From Pseudomonadota bacterium (GTDB lineage: Bacteria; Pseudomonadota; Gammaproteobacteria; Burkholderiales; Gallionellaceae), in NCBI GenBank assembly GCA_021821945.1, contig JAJZTF010000004.1:1-64000 (forward strand): 64,000 nt of DNA, in the 5' to 3' direction. Below, piece by piece: positions 1 through 8,029 of the stretch. The notes beneath the pieces were generated by a model. That model saw only the letters and a program-made list of their open reading frames with translations, made no database searches and had not been told where the DNA came from. The position numbers and the translations under genes were made by a program. Positions within the stretch are counted from its first letter, which is position 1, and every line of letters starts with the position of its first letter.

Positions 1-72
1 CATCTGGTCAATCAGTTCTTTCGGAATGGACGGCAGTGCCGCCGGCTTCTTCTTGCTTGTCTTGTTTGGCAT
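1..72 (-). CDS. IS256-family transposase, N-terminal fragment (runs off window)
   Basis: Twenty-four codons are visible, starting ATG and continuing beyond the left edge. The lysine-rich opening followed by ALPSIPKELIDQ is the characteristic start of IS256/Mutator-type transposases, DDE enzymes that move their element by cut-and-paste or copy-out mechanisms. A strong ribosome-binding site (CCAAGGAG) lies 5-6 bases upstream of the ATG, so this is a true gene start. Whether the rest is intact cannot be seen. Family assignment rests on the short N-terminal peptide only. Confidence 0.7.
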   Translation of the reverse strand, partial: MPNKTSKKKPAALPSIPKELIDQM

Positions 73-125
73 ACATGCTCCTTGGTGACATGTTATGCCT
101 CAAACACAAAATTTATGACAGGCTC
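1..125 (-). mobile_element. Right-hand edge of an IS256-like insertion sequence
   Basis: The transposase start and about 50 bases of non-coding DNA upstream of it form the end of an insertion sequence. The likely terminal inverted repeat begins near 125, reading GAGCCTGTCATAAATTT on the minus strand, a pattern reminiscent of IS256-group ends. The other end lies outside the window, so neither inverted-repeat pairing nor a target duplication can be confirmed. The boundary is approximate. Confidence 0.5.
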
Positions 126-179
126 GTCATGACGAATAAACCAAAAAATCAAAAAGCGCCGCGTGCTGCGCGTTCAGCG

Positions 180-797
180 CTAGGTTTGCTTTCTTGAATC
201 ATTTGCCATCCTGTCTGCATCCCTGATCAAACGCTCCGCTACGAGTTCCAGCAGGAAGAACCCAAACTTGGGATTCTGGAAGTACATCTGCCGAACTTCG
301 TCATATGTGAGCAAGAGCAACAATCCGTCTTGCTCGCACACAACCGTCTGTGTTCGCTTTTTCCCCCTGGTAACCAGACCAAGTTCGCCGATTACGTCGC
401 CGGGGCCCAACACAACATCCGCTTCGATGGCACGGAATTGGCCGCTGAGTACAATCAGGAGTTCAACTGCTAGCTCCCCAAGCCGGAAAAGCACGTCCCC
501 GGCCTTTGTTGCTTTGCGCCGACTGAAAGGCTTGAGCCAGTCGAGTGAACGACTGGTCGTGGATGCGCTCTCGATCAGGCGGGTGAGTTGAAGCAATTGA
601 TTCAGGCGCCACAGGTTAAGGGGAAGAAGAGCGATGTGCAGCAGCATCACCGGATACACATGAGTTAGAACTCCATAGGATATGAATGCAAGGTTTGCTG
701 CGATACCAACCATTCGCAGGCGCAACATTGTCGTCATTGAGAACGTGGCAAGCGTGAGCAGCGCGCCAAGATATCCTAACGAATCCATCCAGTGCAT
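180..797 (-). CDS. Popeye-like membrane protein with cyclic nucleotide-binding domain
   Basis: This 205-residue protein has about three hydrophobic helices in residues 5-70 and then a cyclic-nucleotide-binding beta-barrel (about 90-190). The barrel contains GDVLFRLGE and a GPGDVIGELGL phosphate-cassette-like stretch. This order (three helices, then cNMP fold) is that of Popeye-domain proteins and their bacterial relatives. The cassette lacks the arginine that contacts the cyclic phosphate in CRP, so ligand binding is uncertain. I chose ATG 797 rather than ATG 842: GGAG lies 8 bases upstream of 797, and the longer reading would run into the vapC remnant on the same strand. No DNA-binding domain is present. 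It is probably a membrane sensor or scaffold, with unknown partner. Confidence 0.65.
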   Translation of the reverse strand: MHWMDSLGYLGALLTLATFSMTTMLRLRMVGIAANLAFISYGVLTHVYPVMLLHIALLPLNLWRLNQLLQLTRLIESASTTSRSLDWLKPFSRRKATKAGDVLFRLGELAVELLIVLSGQFRAIEADVVLGPGDVIGELGLVTRGKKRTQTVVCEQDGLLLLLTYDEVRQMYFQNPKFGFFLLELVAERLIRDADRMANDSRKQT

Positions 798-814
798 ACT
801 CGGATCTCCGTGAC

Positions 815-1096
815 TCAGCCAGCCTCTTTGGCCCAATAACACACATCCGGCAATCCCGAGAAGTGCGCATCGAAAGTGTAAAGCCTGCCTCCTGCAGCAC
901 GGGCAGTGGCGTAAATGATCGCATCCACCATCGCAAGGTTGCGCTGCGCCGCAAGTTCTGCCGCCAACAGCGCTGTGCGCGCATCAAGCACCTCTACCTC
1001 AGTCAGGCCAATGACGCCAAGCGCAGTCGCCTCATCGCGCTCCCTGACCGTCCATTAATATAGCCCGAACGCACCAGCGCAGGAACAGCCAAGTTC
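815..1096 (-). pseudogene. Remnant of VapC-type PIN-domain toxin
   Basis: In one frame the C-terminal half of a PIN-domain ribonuclease is readable: ERDEATALG..., then AAELAAQRNLAMVDAIIYATAR and FDAHFSGLPDV, ending at TGA 815. The acidic residues of the PIN active site (MVDAI and TFDAHF) remain. Upstream, DTENLAVPAL, another PIN segment, lies in a different frame. The first 40-50 codons, including the LDTS start, are absent. The gene is therefore N-terminally deleted and frameshifted, and cannot make toxin. It directly follows the vapB remnant in the usual antitoxin-toxin order. Confidence 0.7.
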
Positions 1097-1302
1097 TCAG
1101 TATCGTTCCGTGCGATCACGCACATGGTCCGGGTTGGCTCCTGCCAGCAATCCTCGCATCTGTTCCATGCTGCGCTTGTGCACCATCACGATGCTGTCGC
1201 CCTTGGAGAGAAGACGAACTGCTGTCCAGCTTTCAGATGCAACGCCTTCCTGAAGGCCTTGATGCCGATCTGGAATTTTTCTGTGAGTGTCGCGGCATGC
1301 AT
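1097..1302 (-). pseudogene. Frameshifted VapB/AbrB-type antitoxin remnant
   Basis: From ATG 1302 the product reads as an AbrB/SpoVT swapped-hairpin antitoxin (TLTEKFQIGIKAFRKALHLK, then AGQQFVFSPR) and then breaks. The rest of the domain (GDSIVMVHKRSMEQMRGLLA) is in the neighbouring frame and stops at TGA 1097. Adding one G in the G run near the SPR codons would restore the frame. The loop QIGIKAF also looks short against the usual IPKAVRE, suggesting a second small deletion. A good ribosome site (GGGGAGG) precedes the start. Paired with the vapC remnant, this is a dead toxin-antitoxin module. Confidence 0.7.
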
Positions 1303-1378
1303 GCTTACCTCCCCTGCATCGATATATGCAAGAATTATCGTTCGGGCATGCGAAACCTGCAAGATGCCCAATGAGCGG

Positions 1379-1439
1379 ACTGCTTCCTGAATATCGCGAT
1401 AAAGATGTAGAAACCTGCGAACGCACAGGACAGTGGGAA
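1379..1439 (-). pseudogene. Duplicated fragment of an ABC-2 permease 3' end
   Basis: Sixty bases here align without gaps to 1981-2040, the end of the NodJ-like permease gene, with about 48 of 60 bases identical by eye. On the minus strand it reads AFAGFYIFIAIFRK, against [14 protein letters not shown] in the intact gene, then continues into unrelated codons. Similarity fades upstream of about 1450 and a stop cuts the frame. It is the relic of a second permease copy or of a partial duplication, and is not expressed as a protein. Confidence 0.6.
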
Positions 1440-1573
1440 ATTGCCGATATGATTTGCAAAGCCCGACTATGAGGAAGGGCGCGCCACACACTTGCCCATC
1501 TGCCGATGGACAGAATCTTCTCATGAGGGCCTTCCGATCAAGTGCCAGGCATGGCGGAAGGCCCGACATGAGT

Positions 1574-1831
1574 TCAGCTGTTGGTCTCTGCTTCCCAGCT
1601 GTTTCTGCCGCTGTATGCGGTGGAGTGTCTGTGGTGCAACTTGGCCGAGGATTCGCACCCGGGCAACGCCATTGCGGGAGTCCAGGATTTGGTGTGCACG
1701 CAGACACCGTGATCGTCCCTGACGAAATTGCCGTATCTGTCGGTTACATAGCCATTCGCTCCGGGAAGCCCGCTGGCCATCGCCAGGGACGAGAAGAGTC
1801 CAAGCGCACAAAATAAAATGAGGGGTTTCAT
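1574..1831 (-). pseudogene. Truncated OmpA-like protein, 5' head only
   Basis: The frame begins at ATG 1831 with a clear AGGAGA ribosome site and a signal peptide (MKPLILFCALGLFSSLAMAS). The mature start, GYVTDRYGNFVRDDHGVC then WTPAMALPGCE, is the typical N-terminal segment of betaproteobacterial OmpA-family proteins. After that cysteine the frame runs through 24 unrelated residues to a stop at 1574. The linker and C-terminal OmpA peptidoglycan-binding domain are missing. Most likely an ompA-like gene cut by rearrangement. A short secreted product could still be made from the 86 codons. Confidence 0.55.
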
Positions 1832-1969
1832 GATATCTCTCCTGTCGATTAGGTTAACAACAGTTTCGAGCTCTCTGGTGAATCATTGGCGCCGTAACTT
1901 TGTGTGTCTGGAAGGCCGAAAAGTTCAAAAAAAATACATCTATGACCACGCAAAAGGCCTGCACACCCG
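1832..1969. other. Short intergenic stretch, nothing recognised
   Basis: 138 bases between the truncated OmpA head and the NodJ-like permease gene. The promoter for the OmpA fragment should be here. There is an A-run (AAAAAAAAT near 1930) that reads as a T-run on the minus strand after the permease gene, but no convincing hairpin precedes it. I see no gene. Confidence 0.4.
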
Positions 1970-2749
1970 CTACTGCGCCAGCCGCTTCCTGAATATCACG
2001 AGCGAGATGTAAAAGCCTGCGAACGCATAGGCCAGAAGGACCGCGATGTCCGTTGCGACATGCTTCGGAATTGCCCCGTTCAGCAGCGGGCGAGCAAGGC
2101 TGACCGCATGGGTCAGCGGCAGTGCGGCCGATACGCCCTGCAATGCGATGGGGAGCTCCTCTATCGGAAAGAACACGCCGCAAAGCAGCGTCATCGGCGT
2201 GATCACGAGCGTGAAGTAGTACATGAAAAATTCGTAACCCGGGGCGAGCGCTGTCACGATCAGACCCGTCGCGGCAAAGCAGAGGCCCACCAGCAGCGAG
2301 AGCGGTATCACCCACAAGGACAGGACAGAGTGGGAAAGCCCGAGCACCCAGATCACCATCAGCACCGCCATGCCCGAGAGCAGGCTCTTGCTCGCGGACC
2401 AGGTTATCTCGGAGAGCACGACGTCGTCCAGCGTCACCGGCGTGTTGAGTATGGCTTCCCAGGTGCGCTGTTCCTGCATGCGGGCGAACCCGGAATAGAG
2501 CGCCTCGAAGCTCGCGCTGTTCATCGTGCTATAGCAAACGGTCCCTGCGGAAAGGAAGGCGATATAGGACATGCCGCCAATTTGGGGAAGCATGCCGCCA
2601 AGCCCGTAGCCCAGGCCCAGCATGTAGATCACGGGGTCCGCGAGGTGGCCCAGTATGGAAGGCCCCGCCATCTTCTGCCACACCATGTAGTTGCGCCGCC
2701 AGATCGGGAAAAAGCGCATGCTCAGTTGCGGAAAAGAGAATATACTCAT
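1970..2749 (-). CDS. ABC-2 type transporter permease, NodJ family
   Basis: A 259-residue inner-membrane protein with six predicted helices and the ABC-2 permease layout: [21 protein letters not shown] before the first helices, and [11 protein letters not shown] with ALPLTHAV near the C-terminal third, which are typical NodJ/DrrB-like signatures. It pairs with the ATPase gene just upstream, whose stop overlaps its start by four bases (ATGA at 2746-2749). Together they form an exporter; rhizobial NodIJ exports lipo-oligosaccharide, while homologues in non-rhizobia have unknown substrates. A decayed copy of its 3' end lies at 1379-1439. Confidence 0.85.
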   Translation of the reverse strand: MSIFSFPQLSMRFFPIWRRNYMVWQKMAGPSILGHLADPVIYMLGLGYGLGGMLPQIGGMSYIAFLSAGTVCYSTMNSASFEALYSGFARMQEQRTWEAILNTPVTLDDVVLSEITWSASKSLLSGMAVLMVIWVLGLSHSVLSLWVIPLSLLVGLCFAATGLIVTALAPGYEFFMYYFTLVITPMTLLCGVFFPIEELPIALQGVSAALPLTHAVSLARPLLNGAIPKHVATDIAVLLAYAFAGFYISLVIFRKRLAQ

Positions 2750-3669
2750 TCGCGCATCTCCCTCCCTGTGAGCTTCAGGAACACGTCCTCGAGGTTGGCC
2801 GGCCTGTGCACATAACTAAGCTCCGGATGCTGCTGGAGTTCATGCAACAGGTCCTTCGCATCATTCACATAGCAGAACACAGACTCTCCGCTCACCTCGA
2901 AGCGCTCGGCGTGGTTCGCCGCGTGCGCCCTTGCCCAGTTGGATGCCGCCTCGCCATAGACCTCGACCACCTGCGGCTCGATGTTGCCGGCGATCAGCTC
3001 CCTTGGCGTTCCAAGGCTGATGATCCTTCCGTTGTCCATCACCGCAAGGCGGTGGCAAAGCCTCTCCGCCTCGTCCATGAAGTGCGTGGTCAGCAGGAGC
3101 GTCTTTCCGCGCGCGGTGAGTTCCCTCAGCCTCTGCCATATCAGGTGGCGCGCCTGAGGATCCAGGCCCGTGGTCGGCTCGTCCAGGAAAATCAGGTCGG
3201 GGTCGTTCACCAGGGCGCGGGCGAGCGTCAGCCTTCTCTTCATGCCTCCAGAGAGTGCGGGTACCTTTGCATCCTTCTTGTGCGCAAGATTCGCAAACTC
3301 GAGAAGTCCGGGCAAACGCGCCCTGATTTCATCATCCCTCATGCCGAAGTAGCGCCCGTACACGATCAGGTTTTCGGAAACGGTGAAATCGGGATCCAGG
3401 TTGTCCATCTGCGGCACGACGCCTACGCGGATTCTCGCCTCCCTCGCCGCTGCCGGAACAGGATGCCCCAGCATGCTGATATTGCCGCCATCGGGTGCGA
3501 TGAGGCCCAGCAGCATGCGCAGCGTAGTGGTCTTGCCTGCACCGTTCGGCCCCAGCAGGCCGAAGCATTCCCCCCTGGAGACCTCAAGGCTAATGCCGTC
3601 GACGACGCGCTGCCCGCCATAGAGCTTGACTATGTTTTCAGCCACAATCACGGAGTTCACAGGCAGCAA
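2746..3669 (-). CDS. ABC transporter ATP-binding protein, NodI family
   Basis: The 307-residue ATPase has Walker [10 protein letters not shown] at residues 40-48, the signature [15 protein letters not shown], Walker [14 protein letters not shown] and the switch histidine in TTHFMDEAE. The roughly 70-residue C-terminal tail is typical of NodI/DrrA-like subunits. It energises the NodJ-like permease encoded next. Its start lies inside the last codons of the upstream hydrolase gene (13-base overlap), so the genes from the ferredoxin to the permease are probably one transcript. The substrate is not predictable from sequence. Confidence 0.88.
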   Translation of the reverse strand: MLPVNSVIVAENIVKLYGGQRVVDGISLEVSRGECFGLLGPNGAGKTTTLRMLLGLIAPDGGNISMLGHPVPAAAREARIRVGVVPQMDNLDPDFTVSENLIVYGRYFGMRDDEIRARLPGLLEFANLAHKKDAKVPALSGGMKRRLTLARALVNDPDLIFLDEPTTGLDPQARHLIWQRLRELTARGKTLLLTTHFMDEAERLCHRLAVMDNGRIISLGTPRELIAGNIEPQVVEVYGEAASNWARAHAANHAERFEVSGESVFCYVNDAKDLLHELQQHPELSYVHRPANLEDVFLKLTGREMRE

Positions 3670-4271
3670 CCCTGGAATTCGTCGAGCACGATCTGCTTGA
3701 TCTGGTTCAGGCGCCCGTGAAAGAAATGCCCGGCCTCCGGCAGCACGACGATAGGCAGATGCTGAGGCCTCGCCCAGTCCATGGCATCGGACAACGGAAT
3801 GACCTCGTCCATTTCGCCGTGTATCAGAAGCGAGTTGTGCGGAACGGAAGGCATCGCGAACCTGCCAACGGCGGGGGCAATCAGCACGAGCTTGTGCGCC
3901 TTTGGATGCAAACGTTCCGCTGCCCGCGCCTGCACGTAGCCGCCGAACGAGAATCCTGCAAGGATCAACGGAAGATGGCCGAATCCGTCCTTCATGTGCT
4001 CTATTGCAGAGAGCGCATCCTCGACCTCGCCGTTTCCTTCGTCGAACGATCCCTCGCTCTCACCCGCGCCGCGGAAATTGAAGCGCAGCGCAGCAAATCC
4101 GAGCTCGGCGAAAGTCTTTGCAAGCGTGGTGACGATCTTGTTGTCCATCGTGCCGCCCATCGTGGTCAGCGGATGCGCGACCACGGCGATCGCGCGCGGA
4201 TCCTCTTCCGGCAGGTGCACGACACCCTCCAGTCTTCCCGCACCTCCCTCAAAAACCGTCCTGTGCGCCAT
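3657..4271 (-). CDS. Alpha/beta hydrolase (COG2945-type)
   Basis: A 204-residue cytoplasmic alpha/beta hydrolase. The nucleophile elbow is GFSFGG, the acid is probably the Asp in HGEMDEVIP, and the histidine lies in AGHFFHG. The opening [17 protein letters not shown] with [13 protein letters not shown] matches the COG2945 family of small esterase/dienelactone-hydrolase-like proteins. Its natural substrate is unknown. The ATG shares a base with the stop of the preceding ferredoxin gene (TGATG) and its end overlaps the NodI-like gene, so it is translationally embedded in the operon. Confidence 0.85.
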   Translation of the reverse strand: MAHRTVFEGGAGRLEGVVHLPEEDPRAIAVVAHPLTTMGGTMDNKIVTTLAKTFAELGFAALRFNFRGAGESEGSFDEGNGEVEDALSAIEHMKDGFGHLPLILAGFSFGGYVQARAAERLHPKAHKLVLIAPAVGRFAMPSVPHNSLLIHGEMDEVIPLSDAMDWARPQHLPIVVLPEAGHFFHGRLNQIKQIVLDEFQGCCL

Positions 4272-4582
4272 CAGATCTTCAGCCGCTCGACGATGCGGCC
4301 TTGCTTCAAATGCTGCTCCATGATCTCGTCGAGATCGCTCTCATCCACATAGGTGTACCAGACGCCTTCCGGATACACCACGATCACGGGCCCCAGTTCG
4401 CAGCGGTCCATGCATCCCGCGTTGTTGATGCGTATCCTGTTATTCTCGCCCGAGATGCCAAGCTCCTTGACCTTCCTCTTCATGTAGTCGCGCGCCTTCT
4501 GCGCGCCATGGTCTGCGCAGCACTGGCTGCCATCCTTGCGCCGGTTGGTGCAGAAAAAAACATGCTTGTCGAAATAGCTCAT
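4271..4582 (-). CDS. Thioredoxin-like [2Fe-2S] ferredoxin
   Basis: A 103-residue protein of the thioredoxin-like [2Fe-2S] ferredoxin class (Shethna/NuoE-like fold). The four cluster cysteines are probably the first one in VFFCTN and the C/C pair in GCMDRCE, with CC in GSQCCADHG supplying the other. PVIVVYPEGVWY is the conserved strand after the cluster. Such proteins are common near NodIJ or hydrolase genes in betaproteobacteria; their electron partner is not established. First gene of the tight run 4582-1970. Confidence 0.85.
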   Translation of the reverse strand: MSYFDKHVFFCTNRRKDGSQCCADHGAQKARDYMKRKVKELGISGENNRIRINNAGCMDRCELGPVIVVYPEGVWYTYVDESDLDEIMEQHLKQGRIVERLKI

Positions 4583-4607
4583 GAAGTCTCCAACGATACG
4601 CTTGAAA

Positions 4608-5666
4608 TTATACGTCCCTCATCCGCCACAGGTGAAACAGCAAAAGCACGGGGAAGATCATCGCGATGGTCTGCGCCAGGCCGTTGTAGTTCAACAGATG
4701 AAGATAGTGCCAGTGGTAGATGGACATCGCGGCGGAAGGCGTGCTGCGGTCCACCACGAAATTCACGATCACGAAATAGCTCGCCGCGACCAATGCGCCC
4801 ACGCTGATCACCGCGACCCTGGGCAGCCAGACGATGGCCATCAGCAGCATGAATCCCAGAAGTATTCCCAGCATCGCCTCGCCGTTGATCCAGAGAAACA
4901 GCGCCCAGGACTTCAGTAGCACTGCCGCGATGATGAATTTCAGGAGCGCGACCATGCACAGCACCACAAGCAGGGTCGTCAGCACGCGGCGCGGCGTGCG
5001 CATGAGCGTCAGCAGCAGCGTGCCCAGCATCAGCAGGTTCAGCGCGACGGCGATGCTCGCCCACCAGCCGAACGGTTCGGCCGGAACCGATGCGAAAGGC
5101 TGGCGCTCCATCTCCGCGATGAACACGTTGCCGAGCAGGGGCAATGTCGGGTTGATGTGGCCGAAAACCCAGAGCGCGAGGAGCGCCAGGCCCAGGTCTG
5201 ATCCCTTGCCGTGCTGGAAGAAATGGCTGCGCCAGCGTTTCACCGCGAGGCGCAGCCTGACCCATGAAGACATGCTGACCGCGACCAGGCCGCCGAGCGC
5301 CGAGCCCGAAGTGTTGGTCAGTATGTCGAGATTCGAGCTCACGCGGGAGGGCAGATACATCTGAAGATATTCCATTCCTGCCGAGACGAGCATGCCGAAG
5401 ACCAGTGCCAGCAATGCGCTCGACAAGGCGCCAAGACGCGATCTTAACGCAAGCGCCACCAGAAACCCGAACGGCATATAGGACAGCATGTTCACTGCGG
5501 CGTCGAATGCCGTGTAGGTCAGGTGCAGCGGCTCTTTCAGGACATCGGCGAAATTGAGCCCCTGATCCCGCCACCCCGTGAAGGGGGAGAGGCTGCCATA
5601 GAGGATGAAGAGGAAATAGCCCGCGATCAGGAGCAGCGGAAGGCGCACACTGGACCGCTCTTCCAC
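4608..5666 (-). CDS. VanZ-family integral membrane protein
   Basis: About 352 residues with ten or so hydrophobic helices. Residues 10-130 form a VanZ-like domain with NMLSYMPFGFLVALALR, SAGMEYLQMYLPSRVSS and DILTNTSGSALGG, and the C-terminal half adds further helices. VanZ proteins give low-level teicoplanin resistance in some Gram-positives; in proteobacteria the role is unknown. I chose GTG 5666, which begins two bases after the stop of the EamA gene. An open frame continues upstream to 6140 but it lies over the EamA gene and has no VanZ character. GTG 5648 is an alternative start. Confidence 0.75.
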   Translation of the reverse strand: MEERSSVRLPLLLIAGYFLFILYGSLSPFTGWRDQGLNFADVLKEPLHLTYTAFDAAVNMLSYMPFGFLVALALRSRLGALSSALLALVFGMLVSAGMEYLQMYLPSRVSSNLDILTNTSGSALGGLVAVSMSSWVRLRLAVKRWRSHFFQHGKGSDLGLALLALWVFGHINPTLPLLGNVFIAEMERQPFASVPAEPFGWWASIAVALNLLMLGTLLLTLMRTPRRVLTTLLVVLCMVALLKFIIAAVLLKSWALFLWINGEAMLGILLGFMLLMAIVWLPRVAVISVGALVAASYFVIVNFVVDRSTPSAAMSIYHWHYLHLLNYNGLAQTIAMIFPVLLLFHLWRMRDV

Positions 5667-5668
5667 GC

Positions 5669-6103
5669 CTATCTCGCAAGGCTCAGCACGATCACGCCCG
5701 CCGTGACCAGCAGGATGCCGGTCCACTCCCTGAGGCTGGGACGCTCCCCCAGGAAGGCGACGGCAAAGATGGCGACCAGCACCACGCTGAACTTGTCCAC
5801 GGGTGCAACCTTGGACGCCTCTCCGATCTGGAGCGCGCGGAAATAGCAGACCCACGATGCGCCGGTCGCAAGCGCGGAGAGGGAGAGAAAGAGCCAGGTC
5901 TTGGCCCCGAGCGCGGAAGGATCGCTCCATTTTCCGGTGAAATACACGAAGCATGACAGCACGAGCAGGATCACGAAGGTGCGGATCAGCGTTGCGAAAT
6001 CGGAATTCACCCCCTGCAGACCGATCTTCGCGAATACCGCCGTCATCGCGGCAAAGACCGCGGAGAGCAGTGCCCAGTAGAACCATCCGTGCGATGAAAC
6101 CAT
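5669..6103 (-). CDS. EamA-domain (DMT) transporter, single-domain
   Basis: A 144-residue protein with five hydrophobic helices forming one EamA/DMT unit. The end (FLGERPSLREWTGILLVTAG) is the diagnostic EamA hairpin. Full-size DMT exporters have two such units, so this half-size protein probably works as a dimer, like the 140-residue COG2510 proteins. The start is ATG 6103, preceded by a near-perfect AGGAGGAA; an ATG at 6124 lacks a site. The substrate is unknown. Confidence 0.82.
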   Translation of the reverse strand: MVSSHGWFYWALLSAVFAAMTAVFAKIGLQGVNSDFATLIRTFVILLVLSCFVYFTGKWSDPSALGAKTWLFLSLSALATGASWVCYFRALQIGEASKVAPVDKFSVVLVAIFAVAFLGERPSLREWTGILLVTAGVIVLSLAR

Positions 6104-6123
6104 GTTTCCTCCTGAAAGAGGCA

Positions 6124-6429
6124 CTAGTCGGGCTGGACAAGCACCCAGGGGCTCACCACCACGGCCCAGAGCGTCGCGTCCGCATCGAACCAGATCCTCG
6201 CCTGATCATCCGTGACCTTGCCGAAGAGTCCCGCCTTCATCCATTGACTGATCAGCGCCGCATTGTCCTCCGACATCTGAAATGCCGTCTCGACGAGATC
6301 CAGATCGGGAGAAACATAGAGTGCGGCGCCGCTTGCGAAATAGCGCTGCATCTCCCGCCACGGCATCCTGGCGGTCTCGAGATTGACCTTGGCCCTGAAG
6401 ATTTCCTGCCTGCCGGATTCGTCTGACAT
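6124..6429 (-). CDS. DUF2288 family protein
   Basis: A 101-residue acidic cytoplasmic protein matching the DUF2288 family: AKVNLETARMPWREMQRYFA near the start and GKVTDDQARIWF towards the end. The family is found in proteobacteria and cyanobacteria with no known function. The gene starts one base after the carbonic-anhydrase gene ends, so the two are co-transcribed. Nothing in the sequence suggests catalysis or membrane association. Confidence 0.8.
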   Translation of the reverse strand: MSDESGRQEIFRAKVNLETARMPWREMQRYFASGAALYVSPDLDLVETAFQMSEDNAALISQWMKAGLFGKVTDDQARIWFDADATLWAVVVSPWVLVQPD

Positions 6430-6430
6430 G

Positions 6431-6967
6431 TCAGCTCCCCTGGCCCAGGTAATCGTTCTTGCCCTTGATGTAATGGTCCGCGGAATAGCGGAAATAGGCG
6501 ATCTCGTCCGCAGTGAGTTCCCTCACCGCCCTCGCCGGCCTCCCCATGTAGAGCATCCCGCTTGCGAGTTTCTTTCCCGGCGACACGAGGCTGCCCGCGC
6601 CGATCAGCACATGGTCCGGTATCTCGACGTCGTCCATGACGATGGACCCCATGCCGATCAGACATTCGTTCCCTATCCTGCAGCCGTGCAGGATCACGGA
6701 ATGGCCGACCGTCACATAGTCGCCTATGATCAGCGGCGACCCCTCCGGCTTGTCCCTAGTCGCATGGGAGACATGGCACATCGTGAGATCCTGGATGTTG
6801 GTGCCGACCCCGATGGAAATGCGGTTCACGTCGCCGCGCAGCACCGCATTGCACCATACCGAGCTGTCGTCTCCCATTCTTACATCGCCTATCACCTGGC
6901 AGGAAGGATGGAGATAGACCCTACTTCCCAGCACGGGAAACGCATCGAGATAGGGGCCTAGAGGCAT
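6431..6967 (-). CDS. Gamma-class carbonic anhydrase family protein
   Basis: 178 residues forming a left-handed parallel beta-helix of hexapeptide repeats ([36 protein letters not shown]). The zinc histidines of the CamH/YrdA group are at about 65, 89 and 94 (MCHV, VGHS, LHGC). YrdA-like members are often inactive as carbonic anhydrases in assays, so bicarbonate chemistry is likely but unproven. The ATG lies inside the last codons of pyrC, a 10-base overlap. Starting at 6967 gives the standard length; a longer frame through pyrC is an artefact. Confidence 0.87.
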   Translation of the reverse strand: MPLGPYLDAFPVLGSRVYLHPSCQVIGDVRMGDDSSVWCNAVLRGDVNRISIGVGTNIQDLTMCHVSHATRDKPEGSPLIIGDYVTVGHSVILHGCRIGNECLIGMGSIVMDDVEIPDHVLIGAGSLVSPGKKLASGMLYMGRPARAVRELTADEIAYFRYSADHYIKGKNDYLGQGS

Positions 6968-7992
6968 GGCTCCATCCTCCACTTCATGGTTTCTCCGGCC
7001 CTGAGCGGCACGAGGCGGTGCCCCCCGAAATCGAGCGCATCGGGAACCCGCCATTCCTTTTGGGATAGCGTGATCTTTCCCTGGTTGCGCGGCAGACGGT
7101 AGAAGTCGGCGCCATGGAAGCTCGCGAATCCTTCCAGCATGTCGAGCTTCCCGAGTTGCCAGAAAGCCTCCGCATAGAGCTCCATCGCCGCGTGGGCGGT
7201 GTAGATCCCGGCGCAGCCGCAGGCCGCCTCCTTGGCGTGCTGCGCATGGGGCGCGCTGTCCGTTCCCAGGAAGAATTTCCTGCTGCCGCTGGTGGCGGCC
7301 TTTCCCAGGGCCTCGCGGTGATGCTCGCGCTTCAGGATAGGCAGGCAGTAGTAGTGAGGCCTCATGCCCCCCTCGAACATCGCGTTGCGGTTGTACAGAA
7401 GATGGTGAGCGGTGATGGTCGCCGCGATGTTGTCGTTCGCCTCCGTCACGAACTGCACCGCATCCTTCGTGGTGATGTGTTCGAACACCACGCGAAGCTC
7501 CGGCATGTCCTTCAGCAGCGGCATCATCACCCGCTCTATGAACACGGCCTCCCGATCGAAAACGTCGACGTCCGTGACTTCGCCGTGCACCAGAAGCGGC
7601 ATGCCGCATTCCTGCATCTCGAAAAGCGCGGGATAGGCGCGCCTGATGTCGGTCACGCCCGCGTCGGAATTGGTGGTAGCACCCGCAGGATAGAGCTTCA
7701 CCGCATGCACGAGACCGCTCTCCCTGGCCTTCCTGATTTCGCCGGCCGTCGTGTTGTCGGTCAGATAGAGCGTCATCAATGGCTCGAATGAAGCGCCTTC
7801 CGGCAACGCGTCGAGTATCCGTTTCCTGTATTCCAGGGCCAATTCCGTCGTGGTGACGGGAGGCTTCAGGTTCGGCATGACGATCGCCCGCGCGAACTGC
7901 CTCGCGGTGTCCGGCAGCACCGATTTCATCAGCGCGCCGTCGCGCAGATGCAGATGCCAGTCGTCGGGCCGCGTGATTGTGATTTGCTGCAT
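6958..7992 (-). CDS. pyrC: Dihydroorotase (class II, PyrC)
   Basis: A 344-residue zinc amidohydrolase that cyclises carbamoyl-aspartate to dihydroorotate, step three of pyrimidine synthesis. The metal motif DWHLHLRD is at 11-18 (His13, His15), the carboxylated lysine is Lys99 in [13 protein letters not shown], and further ligands are in LLVHGEV and VVFEHITT, with [10 protein letters not shown] near the end. Length and motifs match the E. coli PyrC class rather than the longer Bacillus type. First gene of a run with the carbonic anhydrase and DUF2288 genes. Confidence 0.96.
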   Translation of the reverse strand: MQQITITRPDDWHLHLRDGALMKSVLPDTARQFARAIVMPNLKPPVTTTELALEYRKRILDALPEGASFEPLMTLYLTDNTTAGEIRKARESGLVHAVKLYPAGATTNSDAGVTDIRRAYPALFEMQECGMPLLVHGEVTDVDVFDREAVFIERVMMPLLKDMPELRVVFEHITTKDAVQFVTEANDNIAATITAHHLLYNRNAMFEGGMRPHYYCLPILKREHHREALGKAATSGSRKFFLGTDSAPHAQHAKEAACGCAGIYTAHAAMELYAEAFWQLGKLDMLEGFASFHGADFYRLPRNQGKITLSQKEWRVPDALDFGGHRLVPLRAGETMKWRMEPCL

Positions 7993-8029
7993 GATGTTGT
8001 CCTGCTTGATATACAGGCGGAATTATAAA

